Assembly (NCBI GenBank): GCA_964035015.1
Contig: OZ036007.1
Span: forward strand, 317,957 to 381,956
Length of the DNA stretch: 64,000 bases
Source of the DNA: Corallium rubrum
Lineage: Eukaryota > Cnidaria > Anthozoa > Scleralcyonacea > Coralliidae
Direction: 5' to 3'
The position numbers were made by a program, and so were the translations under genes. Within the stretch, counting starts at the first letter, position 1; each line of letters opens with the position of its first letter. Below are positions 40,701 through 52,700 of the stretch, piece after piece. The notes beneath the pieces were generated by a model. That model was not told where the DNA came from and searched no databases. It saw nothing but the letters and a program-made list of their open reading frames with translations.

Positions 40701-43700
40701 TTCCTTCCTTCCTTCCTTCCTTCCTTCCTTCCTTCCTTCCTTCCTTCCTTCCTTCCTCCCTCCCTCCCTCCCTCCCTCCCTCCCTCCCTCCCTCCCTCCC
40801 TCCCTCCCTCCCTCCCTCCCTCCCTCCCTCCCTCCCTCCCTCCCTCCCTCCCTCCCTCCCTCCCTCCCTCCCTCCCTCCCTCCCTCCCTCCCTCCCTCCC
40901 TCCCTCCCTCCCTCCCTCCCTTCCTTCCTTCCTTCCTTCCTTCCTTCCTTCCTTCCTTCCTTCCTTCCTTCCTTCCTTCCTTCCTTCCTTCCTTCCTTCC
41001 TTCCTTCCTTCCTTCTTTCATCCTAGCTTCCTCCTAGCACTTACTGAGTATTTGAGAAACTAGAGTAACAGGTTTCACACAGAGTTACGGGATCAACTGG
41101 AACAGATAGTGTTGAAAACTCTAGTGACATGGAGTATTGAAAAGCTTTCAACACACGAACATGGTGCTGACTAGCATCACTCAGAATATAGAATGCAAAA
41201 ACAACATCTAACCTACATTAGAAGAAATAACACATGATGAGTTTAAATATAGAGATATTTCAATGATAACAACAACAGGAACAACAACTGCAGCAACAAC
41301 AACAGCAGCAGCAGCTGTTGCAAAATCTTATGTGTAACTACAAATTATTTCCCTCTAACCATTGACACATACCATGATTCACGAGCTAGATGAGATGCAT
41401 TTTGAAACAGACCATAAAGAAAATCCCTCACTCTGGCATCTTGATCATTAATTGCAACATGCCAAACATTTAAACTGTGCCAAAGAAAGGTCCTATCACC
41501 AAAATGATAAGATCCATCTACATTGCGTTTCACTGTTGAATAACCCTTGTCTTCTGCGAGCGCATCCTGGTTGAAAATAGGGAGGATAGGTTAGACGAGG
41601 TGAAGAGAAGTGACTTATGAACATTTTCTGTAATATCAAGTTGTTGAAAATACTTTTGTGCGCAAGGTGTGTAAATGCCGAATTGCCGATTTAGACAGCA
41701 CAACTTTGCCTACAGGTGGTTTAATTCTTATCTAAGCAACCGGAGCCAAAAATGCAGTGTAAATGGTTGTTTGTCTAATGCTAGTGAAATTAGCTGTGGG
41801 GTACCTCAAGGGAGTATTATTGGCCCTTTGCTTTTTTTGATTTACATCAATGATCTGCCGAACTGCCTCTGTAAGGCCTCAGCTAATTTATTCGCAGATG
41901 ACACAAATATAAGCCTCTCTGCTGGAAGCCTAGGTGAACTTGAGCCTGAAATAAACTCGGAATTATACAATCTTAATTGTTGGCTGAAAGCAAACAAACT
42001 AAGCTTAAATATAGCAAAAACTGAGTTTATGGTTATAGGCTCAAGGCAGAAGCTTCGCACAGAGGAAAATAATCAAATTCACATTGAAATCGAAAGTAAA
42101 AGGATTGAGAGAGTTGGTCACACCAAATCATTGGGACTTACTATTGATGAACGACTCTCTTGGTCAAATCATATTGACGAAATGTGTAAGAAAGTTTCCT
42201 CAGGTGTTGGAGCCCTTAAACGAGTAAGATCGTTTATCTCCACAAATACTGCAGTTCAAATTTATAATGCATTAATTTTACCATATTTTGATTACTGTAG
42301 TCCTGTATGGGATGGCATATGTAATCAATTTAGTGATAAACTGCAAAAACTACAAAACCGTGCTGCCAGAGTGATTTTGAAAACTGGTTACGAGATTAGC
42401 TCAAGTGTGGTTCTAAATACGTTGCATTGGGACACGCTTGCTACTCGTCGTAAAAAACAAAAGGCCACGATAATGTTTAAGTCTCTAAACAACCAGGCCC
42501 CGGAATACCTGCAAGACATGTTTATTCCTCGGAGCACAGTTTATTCCTTAAGAAATTCGGAAAGGCGACTCACATTACCCTTGCCACGTACAGATTATTT
42601 GAAAAAAAGTTTTAGCTATAGCGGGGCTGAACTATGGAATAATCTGCCTCAGCATGTAAGGAATATGACCTCGTTTCGAGAGTTCAAAAAAGAAATAAAT
42701 TACTTATTCTGAACATCGGATTTTCACACGGCAATCACGTAAAACAGTATTTTTTTGTTTAACTTCTCTACTTCTTTTTAGTGTAATATAATTGTAATAT
42801 ATTTAATTAGTCTTATTCTTGTTAATTTCCTTAGTTATGTAAATAGTTATACTGATGATTTTACCGTGTATAAATAAATTATGTATGTATGTATGTATGT
42901 ATGTACCTACAACACAAATTGCGTCGTGTAAATCAAGTCTTGCTCACAACTCTTGTAAGCAAGTTCCGTGCAACAGTTGTAGGCAAAACTCCGCAAAAGT
43001 TGTGCCGTCTATCTAAATCGGCCTTAAGAGAGCAGGTCATGGAGAGGATAGTGGCATAGTAGATAAAAACTTGGAGTTGGGAAATGGAGTGCATTTGGAA
43101 ACCGGTTGAGATGGCTGGGGCATGTACAGGGCTTGAAATTTGTGCTATCCCGATATCCACGGGATACTAGATTTTAGTTTTGGATACTAGAAGTCTTGAC
43201 TTCAGTATACCGTTGGGATACAATAAAAATCTCGATAGCGCACAGCCACAGAATGTGAACTAACGTCTTAGCATGTAACGTAACGTCTTACAATGTAACG
43301 TAATGTCTTACAATGTAACGTAACGTCTTACAATGCATATGTAGCGTAACGTCTTACAATGTAACGTAACGTCTTACAATGTAGTGTAACGTCTTACAAT
43401 GTAGCGTAACGTCTTACAACGTAGCGCAACGTCTTACAATGTAGCGTAGAGTTGGAAAAAGTATTCAACCTATAGCGAGAATTTTGTGTTTTGCAACGTT
43501 CATAAATACTGCGTGACTTTTACAGTACCTTGCTTTTCTAGGTTTTCCTAGGTAAGCTTTGGCATACTACAATAGCTACTAATAACTGACCGCTGCTGAC
43601 TGACGACATACTAACTACCCTCGACTGCTGGGAAGATACAGACATCACAGCAGACATCAGCGTACATGTCTCACACATGTAACTGCTGCCACTGCCAGTG

Positions 43701-46700
43701 CTGGATAATTGTTGGTTAGCCAATGTTTTGCTGCAAATCGCTTTTCTTCTTGACACCTTGCTTGATCAATTGTAACTTTCTCAGATTACCGAATGTGTTG
43801 TTTCACGTGTTTTCACTTTAAACCTTCCTCACTAAAGTAAACCTTCCTCCGGGTGGTCCCCGCATACCCACAGCTTTTTTCCAACTTTGTATTGTAGCGT
43901 AATGTCTTACATTGTAACGTAACGTCTTATAATTTAGCGTAACGTCTTAGAATGTAACGCAACGTCTTATAATGTAGCGTAACGTCTTAGAATGTAACGT
44001 AACGTCTTATAACGTTGCGTAACATCTTATAATGTAGCGTAACGTCTTATAATGTAGCGTAGCATCTTATAATGTAGCGTAACGTCTTATATAGAGCGTG
44101 ACGTCTTAGAATGTAGCGTAACGTCTTATATGGAGCGTAACATCTTATAATGTAACGTAACGTCTTATGTAACGTGATGTTTCATAATGTAACTTAACGT
44201 CTTTTAGTGTAACGCCGGTAACATCTTATAATGTAACGTATAAATGCAGGAACTGTCACAAGCTATTATACTTAATCTTAGATATTGCAAGTTGAGATGT
44301 TTAGTATTCAAAAGTGGGATACTGAATTTCAAGGAGGGATACCAAATTCATAAACCTGATACTGCCGGAAATTTCAAATTTCAAATTTCAAGCCCTGGCA
44401 TGTATTATAGAAAGATGATGGTGACTGGGTTAAAAAATGCATGTCATATGAGGTAGAAGGTGTGAGAGGAAGAGGAAGGCCAAGGACGACATGGGAGTCA
44501 GGTTGTGGAGAGGGACATGAGGGCGAGAGAGTGGTCTAAAAACGGAGGATGCGTAAGAGAGAGAGAAGTGGAGGGAACTGCTGTGGGGAGCCGTCGACTA
44601 ACCCCTGCGTAAGTGGGGCAAATAACCGTAAACGAGTGTTGTTGTTGTGTGTAATGAAGGGTAAAGGACTGGGGGGTAATCATCATTACTTGCAGTTAGC
44701 GGCTGAATTGCGAAGGACGCAGATCAACGTGGCCGTGTCGAGGTGTATCAAAGGCGCTCCAGGCAGCCACCATACGACACAGTTCAGAACACGGATCACA
44801 GCTAAGATGTAGGTGTTGATTTTACGGAGAGAGGAAAACGGGAGAACCCAGCGAAAAACCCTCGAAGCACAGGAGAGATCAACTACAACTCTACTCACAT
44901 GAGTTCCAAGCTCGACAACGGGGTCATTCCCAAGCGGTCACCCATCCAAGTACTAACCCCGTCTAACCGCGGGCTTAACTATTGAGAGGTAGCGCGCTAA
45001 CAGCACACGCCACACGTGCTGCCCTAATCAAGCTTGATGAATCTAACCTTGTTGGTATTACATTCCTCAGAAAATTCAGCCGCATTATTTGTCCTGAAGC
45101 TTGTTTCTGTACTTGGCTCTGGTTCTTGTGACAATAGCTCGACTCTCTTTGCCTCAGGTTGTAATTTGCTCTGGGTAAAATCTTCACTCTTGGTTAAAGT
45201 ACATATGACATATCCCTGTGAAAATCAGGTTAGGATTTCTTTGGTTAATGTGTAACCTTATACAGTAGGAAAGAAAATAAGAGAAAATGATGGTAAGTTT
45301 GTCTTATTTGAAAGGACACTTAAAATGACAAAGTAACATATTTTGCAGTTTTTGGTTTCCTTGCTTCGTTTTTGAGATATTTCAGTTTGTTTGATATGCA
45401 AATTTAACTTATAAGATAACTTTAGCTACGTCACTCTTTGCGTAATGACTTATTGCGAAAGATTCTGTATCTGTTGTACTCTGTTTTAGGAGAAACACTC
45501 ACATGCTTTCTAATTCGCCTAGTGCTTTTGTTCGATGATAATAAAGATATAGAACACTTTACGGTAAGTCATCATGCAAGCTGTGACGTACAGTTATCTT
45601 ATAAGTCAAATATACATGTCAAACAAACTGAAATATCTCAAAAATGATGTTACTTTGCCATTTTAAGAGTTCTTTCAAGTAAGACAAACTTTATAGACCT
45701 TGTTCAAAAATGGCCGCCGAATTAAAATTCTTTTATATACATATAAATTAGCCCTTATGAACTCGTTTTCATGTGTGAAATTCAAAAGAATTTTTACTTT
45801 AAAACGAGGTCATAAGGGGCCGCTAATTTATATGCACATAAAAGAATTCTAATACGCCGATTGCAAATATGGCGCCGATTGCACCAAAGCGAGGCTTTTC
45901 GGTGACAACCGTTGCTAAGGCCCGATGCGTTATATATTTCTCACTCACTGTCGCTGTAGTTGGAAGGTTTTCTGCGCGTTTTTTTCTGGAATTATTCGGA
46001 ATCTGTCGATCGGGTAAGTGATTGAGAACAAGTCTTATAACTATTCAAGAACAAGTAGCGGTATCTTAATCATATATGTATAATTTTGTACCTAAAATCG
46101 AAGTGTATTGTGATGGTAATTTACCATCGAGGCGTCGACGCCATTGAGCGTGTAAACAAGGCCATTATTCTCATTTATAAAATGCAGCGTTTAATTCCAA
46201 CTTTCTTTGTTCAGACTGTTATTTTAGCTTTGTGAAGTATACTCTATTTTCGAATCGAAAAATGGATCGACCTGAAAAAATGCACGTTTCAGAATTAAAA
46301 AAGTTCCTTACTGATCATTCTGTAAGCTTGAAAGGTCTGCAATATGTCGAGAAGTATTAAGTAAGTGCCTGTTGAATCTTTACTGATTCTTTTCGGGATA
46401 TTTTGTTAAATTATATCAAAATAGGTCCACCTCTTAGGGTTAAAGAATTTCTTCAGAGTAAACAAAGCGATTTGCAGGCACAACTACAAGTAAAAAATTG
46501 TGGTACAAAGCCTTGAAAAAGTGTCCTGAAACTTGGAGCATGACCAAAGTACTAGATGGGCTTCCTCCACTTACTTTTAATTCAGTTGTTAGGCATGTTC
46601 GAAAGTGAGGAAAACGTATGCAAAATGTGCAGATTACATGGTTATTAAAAGCCATTTGAGATGCATAGTGTATTTGTCAATTAGAATTGCATAGATGAAC

Positions 46701-49700
46701 ATGATTGTTTTTAAGTGGAGCTTTTTCTTTTTATGAAAAAGAAATGCCAGGCTTCAGTACCGCTTCAGGAGGAGTAATGCCAGTAATTACTCAACCAAGG
46801 TTTCTTGAAAACCATGTCCATCACCGGCTCAGAAGTAATTTGCCTCCCTCTAAGGGTTTGTGCCACAACTGAGATAGAGAGTAATGAGTAATGATGAGTA
46901 ATGAGTAATGATTTATTTAACGTCGTAAACACAGGATGTGGTCGTCCGAGCCAGAGGCTCATGTTAAAAGTGCACGACATAAACTAAGACCTAAGTGTTG
47001 ATTTTACGGAGGGAGGAAAACCGCAGAACCCTGCGAAAAACCCTCGAGGTTGATGCTACATCATCTGGTATCTTGGTATTGGCCATTGAATAATGAGTTA
47101 TCAAGATACATCAGGGCAATAGCATGATTGCAAAAGCCTACTGCTCCTGAAAAACTCATGTACATGAAGAACCTAATAATACATCATATGGAGGCTATGT
47201 ACAAATATACAGTTTTATCTTACAGTATGTGGCATTTCACTTTTTCTTAACTACGATAGCAGTAGCCAAGATATTGGTTAATTTAAGGCTAGACTTAATG
47301 AAGAAAACAGTCAATATACATGAGGATCAAAGTCGTGTGATTTTGTCACTTATACATTTGCAGAAATGGCAATAGAGAGGATTTATTTTGACGAAGATGT
47401 TTTTCATCTACGTTACTAAAATTTGAAGTTTTTTTCTTTTGTCACTATGCTCCATTTGTTGTGGATGCTAATTTGTAATCTTTTAATGTAGCATACCATG
47501 CATCTGTAATGGTCAAAAGCATTATACTTAATAAACTGCTTTAATATTACTGACATAAACAGCAGATCACCTACATTAATTCAACCATCTTATTTGTACT
47601 GTATACACATGGATCAAATTAACAGTGTGCAGAGTACAATTTGCTAATGATTTTAGTAAAAAAAAATAAGGTTTGTGGCCTACATGTAGCATAACAAGTA
47701 ATGCCAAGTTAGATATTAAGAATTAATTCATAAAATATTCATGTAATATGGGGTTTTGTAAATTTGTCAACATTGCACATACTGTCCACACCAACAATTG
47801 GAATAAAATTAATATATATTGAAAACTTTCAATCTTGTTGATTGCTCTTTCAACATGAATTCTTTCAGAAGCTATATCTCCTGTGTAGCAATAACTTCGG
47901 CTACCGGCTTTTGATCTAGCTAGCAACGGCACTGAACGCCTTTGCATATTTTTTTACAATTGACATAAAAATTCCCGCAAAATATGCACGAATTACATAT
48001 AGGACATAGAGTATATACTATAACAGTCTGAACAAAGAAAGTTGGAATTAAACGATGCATTTTATAAATGAGAATAATGGCCTTGTTTACACGCTCAATG
48101 GCGTCGACGGTAAATTACCATCACAATACACTCCGATTTTAGGTACAAAATGATACGTATATGATTAAGATACCGCTACTTGTTCTTGAATAGTTATAAG
48201 ACTTGTTCACAGTCACTTACCCGGGCTTTAGCAACGGTTGTCACTGAAAAGCCTCGCTTTGGTGGCGCCATATTTGCAATCGGCGTATTCGGCGGCCATT
48301 TTTGAATAAGGTCTATTTTCGTTTATACTTACAGATTCAATTATGAAACGAACTGAGAGATGAGCTCCTGGAAATTGATCATATAACTGTTGTTTTTCAG
48401 AAAAACCTAAAAACATCATTCACCAATAACTAAAAAGGTCTTTATATCCTTCCATCCTTCTTAGGGTATTGGCAACAAAAATTAAGTTTGTTTAATTTGA
48501 AAGAACTCGTAAAATTGTAACAGAAAATCTATTACAACATTTTCGTATCTTTCTTCGCTTTCAAAATATTTCAATTTGTTTAATATGTAAATAAGATGGT
48601 CTCTGACGTCATGAGCAGGGTGTAATCTCACGGACAGAAAAAGGTGAAACACGTTACTGAGTCGCATAAGATAACATTTGGGTAGACGGTGCGCAGATAT
48701 TTCGAACTCGACAGATCAGAATTTGCATAGAACGCGTACACAGACAGTTAATATATAAACTTTAATACAGTACAAATGTTCAAATACGGTTGACAAAAAC
48801 GTTGCGGTAGATAGATTCTAGGTACGCGATAGACTAGGTAGACGATATAGGTGATGGACTGGAGTAGAATAACGTGGAGTAGCGTGGAATAGCGTGGAGT
48901 AGGTTCGAACTAGAGAACATGATGACAATAACAATAGCCATACTAAATATATCGCGTGATTATCTATACGACACGCAACTACAACATTTAGCAATTCATA
49001 CAAGTAATAATATCGTTTCATGCACATGCAATCATGCTAAACAGTTCGATGCTGCTTAAAGGTTCCATGCAATAAACAAACTAAATGATGATTCATGCAA
49101 ACACATACGAGCAATGTCTAAGTAACGCAATGATGACACAATAAAATATAAAAGTTAAACTCACTTTGGTTTACACACGCACCAAGAATTGCGTCCGAAT
49201 TCACCGTAGATTCAACGTAGATAGATTTGTAGATATGGCTAAATGCCTAGCAGTTGTTCTCGCAACAGCGTTCACAGTAACTAATTATGCTCGAGTAAAG
49301 CGCCCTGCGTCACGCAATAGCTAGAAGCCCGGAGGCGTGCGTCTTAAATTTAACTATATTACTATAATAACATCTATAATGACGTCACTCGCGTTTCAAA
49401 ACTAACATTCCGGCCCCTTAAAGGCGAATCATGTAGAGCTTTTACCAAACGACACTATAAATGTTTTGAAACGAAACCTAATAAACTAAACTCAACATTA
49501 ACGAAACAACTATTTAAGAGATATAAACTGTTCGATGAAACATGCACAATTTTTCTACTTATCGTTCTTGGATTCATCTGTTCCTTCCAACAACACGATC
49601 TTGGTAACTGGTCGCACCAGTTCAGTTGTTCTGGTCTTCAACTTGACAGAGCGCACGAGTCCGTCATCGCGGTTGGTATACACATCGAGAATGCGCCCGA

Positions 49701-52700
49701 GTGGCCATGAATTTCTTGGGGTTTTATCATCAACGAGCAGCACAATGTCGTTCACTTGGAAACATCGCCGCTGTTTGCTCCATTTCTGCCGTAGCTGTAG
49801 GGAGGGAAGATATTCTTTGATCCAACGACGCCAGAAAACGTCCGCGAGGTATTGTATTTGTCGCCATCGTCGACCGTAAACGTCTTGCTTGCTGAGGGTG
49901 GCAGGTGGAACTACGGGTCCAGCTCTCAACAACAGCAGGTGGTTGGATGTTAGGGGTTCCATGTCTCGGGGGTCGTCTGAACACTTGGTGATTGGCCGCC
50001 CATTTACGATCGCCTCAACTTCGCACATCAAGGTGCTAATACCTTCGTCGTCCAACACTTGTTCCGTCATAAGTGCTTTTATTACCTTTCGAGTGGTCCT
50101 GATGCATCGTTCCCATACCCCGCCGTGGTGGGAACCAGTTGGTGGGTTAAAAATCCATTTGATGTTACGTTGCAGGAAAAGTAGTTGTGGATTTGGGATT
50201 GATTCCATTCTTTAACCGCTTCGCGCAGCTCTTTTTCCCCTTTTACAAAATTACCACCGTTATCCGATCGGATCTCTTCGGGTTGACCTCTTCTCGATAT
50301 AAATCTTCGCAGGGCGTTAATGAACGATCCTGTGTCTAACGAACTCGCTACCTCGAGGTGGATGGCACGGATGGTCAAACAGGTAAACAGAACTCCGTAA
50401 CGTTTAACAGTAGTTCTTCCGCGTTCAACTTCGAAGGGGCCAAAACAGTCTACACCAGTGTGCGCAAACGGGGGCTTTGATGGCGTTATCCGATCTACGG
50501 GGAGATTTGCCATTTTCTGTTGACCAACAGGCGCTTGTCGTTTTCGGCAACTGACGCAGATATTGAGTGTTCTTCTCACTGTACGTCTTGCGTTAATTAT
50601 CCAATATCTTTGTCGTATTAGAGATAAAGTATATTCTAGGCCTGAATGCCCTGAAATACGGTGGTACTGATTGACAATGAGGGTAACTACGTGGTGCTTT
50701 TTGGGCAAGATAATTATAGGATGTGTTGCATCTTGGTTAATTGGGGCTCGACGTAGACGACCTCCCACACGCAGAAGTCCTTTGTTTACCATCGGGTCGA
50801 GCTTGAAAATCTTGCTGGATTTCTTCAACACCTTTGCTTCCTTTTGCTGGTTGGGTTTCTCAAGCAAATCTCGTTCTTCCTTGAAACATTGGCTCTGGAC
50901 GTGTTTCAAAATTTCATCTTCAGCATTTCGCAGTTCGCTGACATCGATCGGGACAATCGAGTCCGTTGGTTTGATCACAACCGATTCGCCAGCTTTTCGT
51001 TTCTTGCTCCCATTGAGAAGATTTCTCTTGTATCGAAGAATCCAAGCCACGATTGTCTTCAAACGGCTCCAAGATGAATAGCGTTCGATGACTCTTGTAA
51101 AGGGATGCTGAGTAGGTTGATTAACAGTCGCACATACGATTGGTCCCTTGACTTCAGGGTCGTTGTCGTGAACGATAGCGTTCATGTCAGCTGGTCTTTC
51201 TGGCCATTCCTCGCTTGAGCGAGCGAGAAAATCTGGCCCTTGAATCCAACGGTCAAGCGAATCAGATGACACGCCTCTTGAAGCGTCGTCTGCTGGGTTC
51301 AATTCTGTATTTACGTAATTCCACTGAAAAGGAGAACTGACGCTGTGGATAGCTGCTATTCGATTCGCCACGAAGGTTTGGAACCGTTTATCTTGATTTT
51401 CTATATAGCGTAACACGCACGTACTGTCCGTGCAAAATTCAGATTGATCAATTGGTATACTGAGCTCTTGTCGACATATCCTATCCAACTTCGTTGCAAC
51501 AACCGCCGCCGACAACTCCATCCGAGGTATTGTAACTGGCTTGATCGGTGAAAGTCTTGCCTTGCCCATCACGAACGAGCACTTCACGTTGCCTTCATTA
51601 TCTTCAACTCTAAGATACGACGCTGCTCCATAACCGTGCTGCGACGCGTCCGCGAAGTGGTGGAGTTGAGTGGTTTGGATTTCGCCCAGAGTTGATGGCT
51701 TGAAACATCGATCGACTGTCAGCTGTTCTAATTTTGGTAGCTCTTCTAACCAGGCGAGCCAGCGTTTCAGAGACTCTTCCGGGATTGGTTCGTCCCAACC
51801 CAACTTCTTGCGACATAGGTCTTGAAGGATGAGCTTAGCCTGGAATATATACGGGGCAGCGAAACCCAGCGGATCATAAACTGAGCTTACGATGGACAAG
51901 ATGCCTCTTCTCGTAGCAGGTCGGTCCTTCACAACAATCTTGAAGCCAAACTGGTCTGAGGTTATATTCCATTGAACTCCAAGAGCTCTTTCGACGAACC
52001 AACTGTTGAAATCTAGATTCTTGATAAGAGAAGCTCTTTCCGATTCAGGAAGAGACTGAATAACTTTCTTCGAGTTTGAAAGCCATTTCGTCAACTTGAA
52101 TCCTCCTCTGGCCAGCAACTCTCGTAGTTGCCTTGCATGGTCGACAGCTTCATCCTCTTCTCTGACTGACTTCAAACAATCATCAACGTAGAAGTTACGT
52201 TCGACTGTCTCAATGACGTTTGGGCTGAAATCCTCTTCATTATCTTTCGCGGTTTTCTTCAACGCAAAGTTAGCACAACTTGGAGATGAAGCACCGCCGA
52301 ACAGATGGACTCGCATTTCATATTCTTCTGGTTGTTCGTCAGGATCGCCATTTGGCCACCAAAGAAATCTTAGAGCATCGCAATCGCTTGAAGGAACACG
52401 TACTTGATAGAACATCGCTTCGATGTCGGCCATTAATGCTACTGGCTCTTCTCTAAATCTCGTTAACACACCAATGAGAGAATTTGTCAAATCCGGCCCC
52501 TGTAACAACTGGTCGTTCAGTGAGGCTTCGCGATACTTCGCTGAACAGTCGAAAACAACTCGAACCTTGTCGGGTTTCTGCGGGTGGAACACAGGGTGGT
52601 GGGGCAGGTACCAATGGGTTTGTAGTGGTCCGGGATCTTGACTGTCGACCTTTCTTGCGTAATCCTTGCATAGCAGATCGTTCATAAATCTTCGGTACTT

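Larger units (their letters stand above)
45694..48315. mobile_element. DNA transposon with about 500-bp terminal inverted repeats (PIF/DDE_Tnp_4 type)
   Basis: Left end tagacctt...aaaaatggccgccgaat and right end attcggcggccatttttgaa...aaggtcta. The inversion continues through ggcgcc, gcgaggcttttc, caaccgttgctaa, the agtgtattgtgatggtaatt block and aactttctttgttcagactg. Inside are decayed protein fragments on both strands and a piece of the 5S-SINE body (46985-47050). The right end lies about 17 bp inside a TMEM232 intron. Confidence 0.75.

Noticed and set aside
40323..41021. 232-codon KEGR repeat frame
   Set aside because: Polypurine strand of a microsatellite inside a TMEM232 intron.
50671..51081. 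Plus-strand frames opposite the BEL/Pao pol gene
   Set aside because: Antisense shadows of the gag-pol frame.
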